From positions 1 through 34,865 of the forward strand of contig JAPKBZ010000043.1 in the NCBI GenBank assembly GCA_028823175.1: DNA of 34,865 nt. The letters run 5' to 3'. Source of the stretch: Myxococcota bacterium. GTDB taxonomy: Bacteria; Myxococcota_A; UBA9160; UBA4427. This document shows, piece after piece, positions 16,676 through 23,516 of this stretch (the first letter of the stretch is position 1; the number at the start of each line of letters is the position of its first letter). Made by a program: the position numbers and the translations under genes. Below the pieces are notes generated by a model that was not told the DNA's origin, did not search any database, and saw only the letters and a list, made by a program, of their open reading frames with translations.

Positions 16676-17315
16676 CCTGCCGTATTTCTTAAGCCCTTAC
16701 TAAATTGAAACAGAGCAGAGCGCCTGCAAGTAGTATTACCGACACTCTTGGTGGGGGTCATGTGCAACTGCTTCCCCATCTTCCCGTATCCACTTTGGTC
16801 GGAAAAAAACGCATACCCGACCACATTACGTTAAACACCTGAGGCGCTTGTCAGGGGAGCGGCAGCTTCGCGGCTAAATATAGGTACTTAGTTACAAGCT
16901 CATCATATCGGTCAATTGACACTTCAATTCTATGCTGCCAAGATCATTCGGAAGTCGCCAAAGGCCTCGACCAAGTCATTCCAGCCTCACGGTATAAAGG
17001 CCGTACGAACGGAATGACGGCCAAGAGTACCCGGGTCCACTCGTGAGCGCTTTTAGTCTCCCGTAGGGCCAGAAAAATCAGGAAAACGCCAGAATTAACC
17101 CCCCAAAAAAAGATCGACGAAGTAGGGAAGACGAACCAAGTGCAGGGTACAAGCATTGAAATCTCCGGTGAGGATAACTCCAGAAAAGGACTCATAGTTT
17201 CTTTTTTGATCGGACGGATTTCAGTGGGAGCGGACGAAAGAGAACCGACCCCGCACGCAAGCCAAACTAGAGTCGATCGCGATCGGTCGACAAAAATGAT
17301 GAAAGGGGGGGCACG
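16676..17315. other. AT-richer, nearly empty stretch after tRNA-Pro
   Basis: About 640 nt with no convincing gene. Composition is visibly poorer in G+C than the flanks: a 60-nt sample at 17041-17100 has 29 G+C. A 9-nt copy of the tRNA 3' end (CCCGACCAC, 16668-16676) recurs at 16816-16824. No integrase, transposase or clear terminator is present. One minus-strand ORF with a hydrophobic segment lies inside and is listed separately at low confidence. The stretch may be a decayed insertion at the tRNA gene. Confidence 0.5.
16944..17195 (-). CDS. Doubtful small membrane-protein ORF
   Basis: 83 residues from the ATG at 17195. There is one long hydrophobic stretch (LVPCTWFVFPTSSIFFWG, then VFLIFLAL) followed by a basic/hydrophilic tail. 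I recognise no family. The frame stays open for 61 more codons upstream, but that part runs antisense to the start of the plus-strand gene at 17316. Only a poor AAGAAA sits before the ATG, and the region is AT-richer than normal genes here. It could be a remnant or a chance ORF, and I list it only because the stretch has no other candidate. Confidence 0.17.
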   Translation of the reverse strand: MSPFLELSSPEISMLVPCTWFVFPTSSIFFWGVNSGVFLIFLALRETKSAHEWTRVLLAVIPFVRPLYREAGMTWSRPLATSE

Positions 17316-17564
17316 ATGACTCTGGAAGAAATGGCGTGGGAATTCGCCGAGATTTTCGAAGACCTCGATACGCAGCAAATCAATGAGGTGGTCGCTGCAA
17401 ACGTCCCCCTCGAAACCCTCGAGTTCTTCGTCAAATACGCCCAGGGCTTTGCGAAGGGGGCGATCATCTCGAACTCGGTTCGAGGGCAGCTTCCCAACCT
17501 TCTATTGGTCGGCTACCTGCTAAGAACCTTGGAAGAAAAGCTTGACCCCAGCCAGAGAGACTGA
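17316..17564 (+). CDS. Small acidic protein of unknown function
   Basis: 82 residues that I do not recognise. It starts MTLEEMAWEFAEIFEDLD, is acidic and looks helical throughout. A central run, AQGFAKGAIISNSVRGQL, precedes an amphipathic NLLLVGYLLRTLEEKL. It has no signal peptide and is probably cytosolic or a small oligomer. The ATG has a G-rich Shine-Dalgarno (AAAGGGGGGG) 5-6 nt upstream. Its last 23 nt overlap the start of the RidA gene in another frame, so the two are probably translationally coupled. It sits at the boundary where composition returns to the normal G+C-rich state. The coupling and codon pattern make it likely real; its function is unknown. Confidence 0.62.
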   Translation: MTLEEMAWEFAEIFEDLDTQQINEVVAANVPLETLEFFVKYAQGFAKGAIISNSVRGQLPNLLLVGYLLRTLEEKLDPSQRD

Positions 17565-17967
17565 TTCGAAGGCACCCATACGACAGCGCGCCATACAGAC
17601 GGCAAGCGCCCCGGCACCGGTTGGACCCTATTCCCAGGCCATCGCTCATGGCGGGTGGATATTCGTTTCCGGACAGATCCCCCTCGACCCAGCCAGCGGC
17701 CAAAGAGTGCCCGGCGAAATCGAGGTTCAAACGGAGCGCGTTCTCGACAATCTCTCCGCAGTGCTTCAAGAAGGCGGGAGTTCGCTGGATCGCGTCGTCC
17801 GAACGACGATCTACCTGACAGACCTCTCTCTTTTCCCGAGAGTCAACGCGGTCTACGCCCGTTACTTTTCTTCGGATCCCGCTCCGGCCCGCGCCACCGT
17901 CGGAGTGGCCGCCCTCCCCCTCGGTTGCGCGGTCGAAATCGATGCGATCGCGGTGATCGCCGACTGA
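17542..17967 (+). CDS. RidA/YjgF family protein (likely enamine/imine deaminase)
   Basis: 141 residues from a TTG at 17542. No ATG or GTG fits, and GGAAGA lies 5-6 nt before the TTG. Family hallmarks are APAPVGPYSQAI near the N terminus, FVSGQIPLDP, DRVVRTTIYLTDL, PARATVGVAALPLG with the Arg that binds the substrate carboxylate in true RidA, and VEIDAIAVI at the end. RidA proteins trimerise and hydrolyse reactive 2-aminoacrylate and related imines, protecting PLP enzymes. The first 20 residues are an extra N-terminal extension created by the overlap with the upstream 82-residue gene. The stop codon TGA directly abuts the opposing CPBP stop, so the two share the palindrome TGATCA. Confidence 0.9.
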   Translation: MTPARETDSKAPIRQRAIQTASAPAPVGPYSQAIAHGGWIFVSGQIPLDPASGQRVPGEIEVQTERVLDNLSAVLQEGGSSLDRVVRTTIYLTDLSLFPRVNAVYARYFSSDPAPARATVGVAALPLGCAVEIDAIAVIAD

Positions 17968-18582
17968 TCAGCCCTTTCCAGCGGGCGGCGAAAAGTAGCG
18001 CTCGAGAAGGGGAAGGTTCACCGCGTTGACCACGACGTGGGCCGTGATGGGCGCGATCAGGTTACCGGTCCACTCGAAGAGCCACCCGAAGACCAACCCC
18101 GCCGCCGCGGCAAAGAGCGTCCAGGGAAGCAGCGGGCGGCGTGGCACAAAATGGACACAGGCGAAGAGGAAACTTGCCAGCCAGAGCCCCGCGCGAGGCT
18201 GCAACGCCCCTCGAAAGAACATCTCCTCGGCGAGACCACTCGCGAGTGCCAGGAGGAGGGCGTTCGGTACGCCCAACGGGCCCATCAACGCCGCCAATTC
18301 GGATGCCAGTGCCCTCCCCGTCCGGCTAGCCCAGGCCCAGCCCAGAGAAACCACCACGAGAGCGAGGCCCGCGCCGAGTCCAACCGAAAAATCCCGCAGA
18401 GGGCTCACGCCAACGATTTCATCCGCAGCGGAGGCGAAAAGGATGGACTCGCCGTAAAAGCCCATCCTCCAGACCAGGGCCGCAGCCATCATCGCGGCGT
18501 AGAAGTAGAGCCCCAAGGAAACCAGGCCAGCGACCGTTCTGCCCGCCGGATTCTCGTCACTCCCAGCTCCGGATTCGGCCAT
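17968..18582 (-). CDS. CPBP family intramembrane glutamic endopeptidase
   Basis: 204 residues from the ATG at 18582, which has AGGAG 9 nt upstream; an in-frame start 38 codons earlier lacks this. It is polytopic with about six helices. The abortive-infection/CAAX-protease motifs are all present: EEMFFRG (Glu119-Glu120, Arg124), FACVHF (His144) and HVVVN (His182, Asn186). These form the active site of Rce1-like glutamic proteases embedded in the membrane. Bacterial members are linked to processing of small peptides, bacteriocin immunity or membrane-protein turnover. No peptide precursor or toxin gene is beside it, so the target is unknown. It is convergent with RidA, with no intergenic base between the stop codons. 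Confidence 0.88.
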   Translation of the reverse strand: MAESGAGSDENPAGRTVAGLVSLGLYFYAAMMAAALVWRMGFYGESILFASAADEIVGVSPLRDFSVGLGAGLALVVVSLGWAWASRTGRALASELAALMGPLGVPNALLLALASGLAEEMFFRGALQPRAGLWLASFLFACVHFVPRRPLLPWTLFAAAAGLVFGWLFEWTGNLIAPITAHVVVNAVNLPLLERYFSPPAGKG

Positions 18583-18948
18583 TCTTCTTTCTCCTAACGG
18601 GCGGGGATTGACCCCACCCGAATGGGGGGATAGCTTTTTTGTATTCGGTTCGCGCTCGGAATCCGGGCAGTGCCCGCCACCCGCGGCCCTGGACAAGGCG
18701 CATCGAAGTTCTCGCCACTTTTTTAATATGGGGTTTTCGCCACATCAAAAAAAGACCGAGGTGCCCGGCCGAGACTTCCTGGCACTCCCACCCCGGGGGT
18801 CATCAAAAAAACTGGCTGAGCCCCCACGCGTTGGCCCCGAATTATCCACAGGACACCTTAGAGATTCAGGTTCGGAACCCATCGAACCGAAACAATCCCT
18901 AGCGTATACCCCACCCCCATCGGAGCGGGCGGTGGAAGGCAGGAGATC
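18583..18948. promoter_or_regulatory. Intergenic region between CPBP gene and greA: DnaA-box match, inverted repeat, possible promoter
   Basis: 366 nt without a gene. It holds a perfect 9-mer DnaA-box match, TTATCCACA, at 18842-18850, and the inverted repeat GGTTCG (18869-18874) / CGAACC (18883-18888). A TATACC hexamer at 18905-18910 could be the greA -10. The -35 region at the expected distance overlaps the right arm of the inverted repeat, as an operator would. Several A and T runs between 18720 and 18815 make it AT-richer than the genes. Nothing else is recognised. The promoter reading is tentative. Confidence 0.4.
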
Positions 18949-19425
18949 ATGGCAGACCGAGTACCGATGACCCGAATGGGCTACGAAACCCTGAAGCGAG
19001 AGCTCAGCCGGCTCAAGACCGAGGAACGCCCGCAGAACGTGAGGGAGATCGAAGAGGCCCTCGCCCACGGCGACCTCTCTGAAAACGCCGAATACCATGC
19101 CGCGAAGGAGAAGCAGAGCCATATCGCCGGCCGTATCGCTTCCATCGACGACAAGATCGCCCGCGCCCAGATCATCGAGACCCCCAACGGTCCGGTCGAC
19201 CGGGTGCAATTTGGCGTGACCCTCGTGCTGTCGGATTCCGAAACCGAAGAAACGGTCACATACCGGATCGTGGGCGAGGACGAGGCCGACCCCAAGGCGG
19301 GCATGATTTCGGTGACTGCCCCCGTCGCTCAGGCCCTCATGAGCAAGGGAGTGGGGGACGAGGTGACCGTGAAGGCGCCCAAAGGCGTCCGGGAGTTCGA
19401 AATTCTCGAGATCCGCTTCGACTAG
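18949..19425 (+). CDS. greA: Transcription elongation factor GreA
   Basis: 158 residues, exactly the usual size. GreA enters the secondary channel of RNA polymerase and stimulates cleavage of backtracked transcripts. The N-terminal coiled coil (residues about 10-75) carries the signature GDLSENAEYHAAKEKQ with the acidic tip residues. The C-terminal FKBP-like domain includes VLSDSETEETVTYRIVGEDEADPKAGMISVTAPVAQALMSKGVGDEV, followed by the KAPKGVREFEILEIRF strand. AGGAG lies upstream of the ATG. It is monocistronic as far as can be seen, with a candidate hairpin terminator after the stop and tRNA-Asn downstream. Confidence 0.97.
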   Translation: MADRVPMTRMGYETLKRELSRLKTEERPQNVREIEEALAHGDLSENAEYHAAKEKQSHIAGRIASIDDKIARAQIIETPNGPVDRVQFGVTLVLSDSETEETVTYRIVGEDEADPKAGMISVTAPVAQALMSKGVGDEVTVKAPKGVREFEILEIRFD

Positions 19426-19435
19426 CCTCCACGAG

Positions 19436-19458
19436 CGAAGGCGATAGGGTCGCTTTCG
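19436..19458 (+). terminator. Candidate terminator hairpin after greA
   Basis: CGAAGGCGA (19436-19444) pairs with TCGCTTTCG (19450-19458) around a 5-nt loop, with one G-U pair. It lies 11 nt after the greA stop codon. The following bases (GAACTTTCAG) hold only a short T run, so termination strength is uncertain. Confidence 0.42.
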
Positions 19459-19505
19459 GAACTTTCAGAGACTCATTCTCCTATCTTGCGCTTCCGGAGA
19501 CAGTC

Positions 19506-19513
19506 TATACAAT
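19506..19513 (+). promoter_or_regulatory. Candidate -10 element of tRNA-Asn
   Basis: TATACAAT lies 22 nt upstream of the mature tRNA-Asn 5' end. The best partner is CTTGCG/TTGCGC at about 19485-19491, which gives a short spacer of 14-15 nt, so the -35 assignment is weak. Confidence 0.4.
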
Positions 19514-19534
19514 TCGCGGCCGATTCATGTGCAT

Positions 19535-19610
19535 TCCCCGGTAGCTCAGCTGGTAGAGCAGGCGGCTGTTAACCGCCTTGTCGTAGGTTCAAGTCCTACC
19601 CGGGGAGCCA
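19535..19610 (+). tRNA. tRNA-Asn, anticodon GTT
   Basis: 76 nt with encoded CCA. Acceptor arms TCCCCGG (19535-19541) and CCGGGGA (19600-19606) pair fully. The anticodon stem GGCGG/CCGCC encloses CTGTTAA, giving anticodon GTT (Asn). D-arm AGCTCAGC-TGGTAGAGC and T-arm GTAGG-TTCAAGT-CCTAC are canonical. Confidence 0.97.
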
Positions 19611-19640
19611 CACGACGCCGCGCCACCCTGCTGCACCGCG

Positions 19641-19670
19641 CCCCACCGCACCACACCGCACCACACCGCG
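19641..19670 (+). repeat. Short 10-bp tandem repeat downstream of tRNA-Asn
   Basis: Three copies of a unit close to CCACACCGCA: CCCCACCGCA, CCACACCGCA and CCACACCGCG. They lie in the 200-nt spacer between tRNA-Asn and the ABM-domain gene. No function is evident. Confidence 0.6.
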
Positions 19671-19810
19671 GAAAGCCCCAGCGATCGGCGGCGGCGATTC
19701 AGCGCCCCGGCCCTAGCGCGGCCGCCCCGGAACCAGCGAATGCGTCCGAGCGCAGGCCGGGAATCCACTATCATCTGCGGGTCAAGTCACTCGAGATCAA
19801 GGAGAAAAGC

Positions 19811-20092
19811 ATGCCCAGCGTAATCGCCACGATCAAGGTCAAAGAGGAGAAGGTCGACGAAGCGCGAACCTTCCTGAAGAACCTTGCTGCGGAAACCATG
19901 GCCAACGAAGCCGGAACCCTCGCCTACATCGCCCACCAGAGCAAAGACGATCCCGCGACCTTCATTTTCTACGAGAAGTATGCAGACGATGAAGCCTTTG
20001 GAATTCACGGAAAAAATCTGGCCTCGAAGAACGCAGAATTCGCCGATTTCCTCGCGGGTCGCCCCGAGATCACCTTCGTCGACGAACTCTAG
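19811..20092 (+). CDS. Antibiotic biosynthesis monooxygenase (ABM) domain protein
   Basis: 93 residues from the ATG at 19811, which has GGAGA 5-6 nt upstream. The frame continues back through the tRNA-Asn gene, but that part cannot be coding. It is a small dimeric ferredoxin-like (ABM/YgiN-type) fold. The pattern is VIATIKVKEEKVDEARTFL, LAAETMANEAGTLAYIAHQ, then FIFYEKYADDEAFGIHGKN, with the EKYAD strand and the H at the end of the helix typical of the family. Members include quinol monooxygenases and haem-degrading enzymes, but many have no known reaction, so only the fold is claimed. It lies 75 nt before the MaoC gene and may share a transcript with it. Confidence 0.85.
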   Translation: MPSVIATIKVKEEKVDEARTFLKNLAAETMANEAGTLAYIAHQSKDDPATFIFYEKYADDEAFGIHGKNLASKNAEFADFLAGRPEITFVDEL

Positions 20093-20167
20093 GAAAATAT
20101 CGGCCTAGGCCGTCACTCGGGGCTCGCATGCGAGCTCCGCAGAAAACACGGGAAAGGAAAGCGCGCC

Positions 20168-20650
20168 ATGTCGGAAAATGCTGAGAAGGCCTTCGCTCTC
20201 TACAAAGAGGTGGAAGGCAAGGAGTCGGCCACCGGAGACTGGATGGAGGTCAGCCAAGAACTCATCAATCAGTTCGCGGACGTGACCCAGGACCACCAGT
20301 TCATTCATATCGATCCGGAACGCGCCAAGGCGACCCCCTTCGGAACCACCATCGCCCACGGGTTCCTGACCCTCTCCCTGTTGACCCACTTGAGTGCCTC
20401 GGCAAACCCCGAGAATCCCGACCCCGCGCGCTTCGCAGGTTTGGTGATGGGGGTCAACTACGGCTTCGACAAAGTCCGTTTCGTGAGTCCCGTCAAAGTT
20501 GGAAGCCGCGTCCGCGTCAGCGCACTGCTCTCCAAGGTCGAACTCAAGGGAAATGCCATTCAGCAGACCCGAACCATGACCGTCGAAATCGAGGGCGAGG
20601 AGCGGCCTGGCCTGGTCGCCGACTGGCTGACCCGCAGCGTCTACGCCTGA
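20168..20650 (+). CDS. MaoC-like (R)-specific enoyl-CoA hydratase
   Basis: 160 residues with the single hot-dog fold of MaoC/PhaJ hydratases. The hydratase motif is intact in FADVTQDHQFIHIDPERA, with catalytic Asp38 and His43 and a following His47. TPFGTTIAHGFLTLSLL forms the substrate-cavity helix, and VSPVKVGSRVRV forms the edge strand. These enzymes hydrate trans-2-enoyl-CoA to (R)-3-hydroxyacyl-CoA in fatty acid, steroid or polyester metabolism. The ATG at 20168 has GGAAAG upstream. It is followed by the DUF4399 gene after 43 nt. The CoA-transferase and crotonase genes further along suggest a general acyl-CoA context, not one defined pathway. Confidence 0.9.
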   Translation: MSENAEKAFALYKEVEGKESATGDWMEVSQELINQFADVTQDHQFIHIDPERAKATPFGTTIAHGFLTLSLLTHLSASANPENPDPARFAGLVMGVNYGFDKVRFVSPVKVGSRVRVSALLSKVELKGNAIQQTRTMTVEIEGEERPGLVADWLTRSVYA

Positions 20651-20693
20651 AAAGGCTTGCCGCGCGACACCCCCCACTCCGAGGAGGATAGAA

Positions 20694-21149
20694 ATGACGA
20701 AGCGAACTTGGCGGCGAGTGGCCCGGGGGACCGGCCTGCTCTTGGGGGGGGTCCTGGCGCTGGGAAGCCACGCCCAGGCGGGCGGCGAACTCCCTCGCAA
20801 CACTTCCCCGGCCGAAGCGAGGGTCTACGTGATTTCACCGAGTAACGGTGAGACCGTCTCGAATCCGATTACCGTGCGCTTCGGCCTACAGGGCATGGGA
20901 GTTGCTCCGGCGGGGGTCGCCCGAGACGCCACGGGGCACCACCACCTGCTCATCGACACCGAACTGCCCCCCCTGGATCGACCGGTTCCCAGTGATGCCG
21001 AGCACCGCCATTTCGGCGGCGGCCAGACCGAGACGGTCATCGAGCTGCCACCGGGAACCCACAGCCTCCAGATGCTCCTGGCTGACGAGTTCCACATCCC
21101 CCACGACCCTCCGGTCCTTTCGGAAAAGATCGTCGTCCTGGTAGAGTAG
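20694..21149 (+). CDS. DUF4399 domain protein, exported
   Basis: 151 residues. A signal peptide occupies about residues 1-29 (arginine-rich start, GLLLGGVLALGSHAQA). The remainder is a single DUF4399 domain, recognisable from FGLQGMGVAPAG, the histidine-rich ATGHHHLLID, a second histidine stretch AEHRHFGGG, and the closing PPGTHSLQMLLADEFHIPHDPP. The many conserved histidines suggest metal binding in the periplasm, but the function is not established. GGAGGA lies upstream of the ATG. The gene ends near a GC-rich hairpin and is probably the last of a short unit with MaoC. Confidence 0.88.
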   Translation: MTKRTWRRVARGTGLLLGGVLALGSHAQAGGELPRNTSPAEARVYVISPSNGETVSNPITVRFGLQGMGVAPAGVARDATGHHHLLIDTELPPLDRPVPSDAEHRHFGGGQTETVIELPPGTHSLQMLLADEFHIPHDPPVLSEKIVVLVE

Positions 21150-21169
21150 AGCCATCACGAGGGCCGATT

Positions 21170-21201
21170 GGGCGCTCCATCCCATGGAGATGGGGGCGCC
21201 C
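21170..21201 (+). terminator. GC-rich hairpin after the DUF4399 gene
   Basis: GGGCGC at 21170-21175 pairs with GCGCCC at 21196-21201, and inner CCATC/GATGG extends the stem with a small bulge. It sits 21 nt after the stop codon. It is followed by TCTCCCTCG, without a clean U tract. Confidence 0.4.
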
Positions 21202-21280
21202 TCTCCCTCGAAGCTCGCCCTAGCCGCTCCCTAGGGCAAAATATCGGGTGACACTCCCGTCACTCTGGGAAACGGCTAAG

Positions 21281-22525
21281 ATGCCCGCCATGAAAATCCG
21301 GACTCCCTTGGTACCGGTGTGCCTAGCGCTAGCCCTTGCGGGCTGCATGGGGCCGGGCAAATGGCACACCGGCAAAACCATGCCGCCGCCTGCGGAGTGG
21401 GCCGCCGCAGCCCCGGATGTCTCGGCCCCGCCCCCGGCCCGAACCCCCGACATCCCGGGTCGGGAGAAATTTCGCTTTTGCTGCGCCTTCGGCACCGACC
21501 TCCGTGTCCGACTCGGCCAGATGCCGATTCCGTGGCTGAAAATCGGGCGGGTGCTGACCGCCGAGGACCTGGGCCCCCACCGCTACGATGGCGCTACAGC
21601 GGCCGTCGACGACGAGCGTGAGAACGCCTTTCCCTGGGGCGAGGCAAACGGCCTGATGTACACCTGCCGGGCGGGCTTCCTCGACACGGCCCATATCCGC
21701 GAACAAGTCGACTGGGTCGCCTTCTTCGCCTCCCAGATCGATCGCTATCTCACCACGGGCGCTGAAATCGAACTGACTCCCGAAGGCGCCGACCGGCGCC
21801 TGATCATCAAGCCGATCCCTCCGGAAGTGATCGAGCTCTACGGTCGCGACGAAGTCGTCCTCGCCGTCGCCCAATGGCTCGCCTACCAGGGCTCCGTCTG
21901 GCACGAAATCGCCCAATGGTATGGCTGGTCTCTGGTCAATCTCTACCCGGAATACCTCTCGGGCTTCTCTCCCGAGGACCCCATCTCCAACGCGATCGGC
22001 ATCTCCCTCCTCTCGGGCGCCAATATCGAGGAGATCCTCGCCAGTGAGAAGGTCTACAACCAGCACGTCGACCAGTTGATCCAAATCGCCCTCGAGGCCG
22101 TGCATCCCGTCCCCAGCCAACTCGGCGAACGAGCCGTCCAGGCGGTCGACCAGGTCTGGTGGGATTCTCAGGCCCGCCTGCCCGACAATTCCCTGGTCCG
22201 CAGGCGCTACCTCGACATCGATACGACCCTAGAGGCCTGGCTCATGCCCGACCGGCTGGCCTCCCCCAGCCTCCGCCAAGAACTCGCGCAGGAGTGCGGG
22301 AGCGACCCCCAGCCCATGGTCTACCGCATTCCCGACGAACTCGGCGGCTACCCCCTATCCAGCTTCGCTACCCTGGAGATAACGCCTCACGGTTTCCCGG
22401 CCGAGGAGCCGATCTTCGAGAAATTGGGGCCGACCATCACCCCCGAAGATTTCCCCAGGATCATGGCCGACGTGAGGCAGCAGACTCAGACCGTCCTCGG
22501 CGCTCGAGCGCACCTTCCGGACTGA
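21281..22525 (+). CDS. DUF4056 domain lipoprotein
   Basis: 414 residues from the ATG at 21281; the ATG at 21290, three codons in, is an equal candidate since neither has a strong Shine-Dalgarno. The signal peptide ends in a lipobox, ALAGC, with lipidated Cys22. The mature part starts with a Pro/Ala-rich linker, then FRFCCAFGTDLRVRLGQMPIPW, the typical opening of DUF4056. The domain carries HEIAQWYGW (a His-Glu pair), VNLYPEYLSGFSPEDPISN, and a C-terminal region near FEKLGPTITPEDFPRIM. The family is an uncharacterised set of periplasmic lipoproteins. The conserved HE and C-C pairs could bind metal, which is inference. Its stop is convergent with the 2OG oxygenase gene inside an inverted repeat. 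Confidence 0.87.
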   Translation: MPAMKIRTPLVPVCLALALAGCMGPGKWHTGKTMPPPAEWAAAAPDVSAPPPARTPDIPGREKFRFCCAFGTDLRVRLGQMPIPWLKIGRVLTAEDLGPHRYDGATAAVDDERENAFPWGEANGLMYTCRAGFLDTAHIREQVDWVAFFASQIDRYLTTGAEIELTPEGADRRLIIKPIPPEVIELYGRDEVVLAVAQWLAYQGSVWHEIAQWYGWSLVNLYPEYLSGFSPEDPISNAIGISLLSGANIEEILASEKVYNQHVDQLIQIALEAVHPVPSQLGERAVQAVDQVWWDSQARLPDNSLVRRRYLDIDTTLEAWLMPDRLASPSLRQELAQECGSDPQPMVYRIPDELGGYPLSSFATLEITPHGFPAEEPIFEKLGPTITPEDFPRIMADVRQQTQTVLGARAHLPD

Positions 22526-22545
22526 TTCCGGCCGCCGGAAATCAG
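22522..22545. terminator. Inverted repeat spanning both convergent stop codons (DUF4056 / 2OG oxygenase)
   Basis: CTGATTCCG (22522-22530) and CGGAAATCAG (22536-22545) are complementary with one bulged base. Both stop codons, TGA at 22523-22525 and its counterpart on the other strand, lie in the arms. It may act as a bidirectional terminator without a U tract. Confidence 0.35.
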
Positions 22546-23273
22546 CGGGACCCGAAGACCTCGCGCAGACCGAAATACGCGAAGGAATCCTTCACATTCG
22601 AGATCAGTTTACGCACCGGATTCATCGACCGGTCCGTCACGAATTCCATCGAGATCACGACGCGCTCGTTGTCGCCCTCGGCCATCTTCGTCACGCGATG
22701 CCAGAGGTTGTCCCCGTCGAAGAGAGTCAGGGAGCCCGGCTGCAGGCGAAAGGAACGTGACTCGACTTCCCGGGAATCGTTCTTTCGATGCAACTCACAT
22801 TCGAACTGGCAGCTTTCGTTGTCCACCAGGCCAAAGATCACCGTAAAGCGACGCCCCCGATAGAAGGACGTATCGAAGTGCCAGCCGATATGATCTCCTG
22901 GCTCGCTGTAGAGATAGAGCGCATAGGTGTGCGGGTCACTATCCGGGCAGTCGAGCAAAGTCGCCCCGGTAATCTTTTCCAGAAATTCGCGGAGCGGCGC
23001 CGATCGATAGAGGTCGGCGATCATGTCGCCTTCGCGATCAATGGAATGCCGGCTGACCGCCCCACCCTTCTTCTGTTTCGGAATATGATTGCGGTGAACC
23101 CGTGGGCGAAGCCGGCGCAGATCCTCCAGCGCGCCGCCCAGAACGTCTTCGGGCAGGAAGTCCTCGATCACGAGCAGTTGGCCATTATCCTCGTAGACCT
23201 GGCGCAACTCGTCCGGATCCCGCTCGGCGAGAGCGGCACTCATCGAATGATCCAGCGTTTCTTTTACAGGCAC
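22542..23273 (-). CDS. 2-oxoglutarate/Fe(II)-dependent oxygenase
   Basis: 243 residues from a GTG at 23273 with GGAG 6 nt upstream; an ATG ten codons later is less well placed. The double-stranded beta-helix Fe(II) site is complete: HIGWHFDTSFYRGRRF gives His132 and Asp134, GDNLWHRVTKM gives the distal His192, and ERVVISMEF gives Arg204 for the 2-oxoglutarate carboxylate. The N-terminal part begins LLVIEDFLPEDVLGGALEDLRRL. This pattern is that of small-molecule or amino-acid hydroxylases of the 2OG-Fe(II) family. The substrate cannot be read from the sequence and there is no biosynthetic partner next to it. Confidence 0.87.
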   Translation of the reverse strand: MPVKETLDHSMSAALAERDPDELRQVYEDNGQLLVIEDFLPEDVLGGALEDLRRLRPRVHRNHIPKQKKGGAVSRHSIDREGDMIADLYRSAPLREFLEKITGATLLDCPDSDPHTYALYLYSEPGDHIGWHFDTSFYRGRRFTVIFGLVDNESCQFECELHRKNDSREVESRSFRLQPGSLTLFDGDNLWHRVTKMAEGDNERVVISMEFVTDRSMNPVRKLISNVKDSFAYFGLREVFGSR

Positions 23274-23516
23274 AATCTGCTCCAGTTACCCATCGCCGTT
23301 CCCGAACTCGTTCATTGAAAACGCCCGGAATGACGGCACGGGTGGGGATCAGCAAGCTGCGAGAAGCTCCTAGCAGGTCGAACCATAGTTCCCGCCCGGG
23401 ACTCCAGCAAGCAATTCCCCGCTCGCAGCTTGCGCCATGGGCAGTTTACTGTGCAAAGGGCTGGGCCATGGAGACTCCCTTGCCACTCGATGCCCCAAAG
23501 CGAAATGCGCTGAAAC

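Noticed and set aside
18842..18850. A replication origin near greA
   Set aside because: Only one DnaA-box match was noticed and there is no dnaA, dnaN, gidA or parA nearby, so an origin is not supported.
19529..19810. Open frame running through tRNA-Asn into the ABM-domain gene (starts VAQLVEQAAVNRLVVG)
   Set aside because: This is the well-known translation of a tRNA-Asn gene. The real protein starts at the ATG at 19811 with a Shine-Dalgarno.
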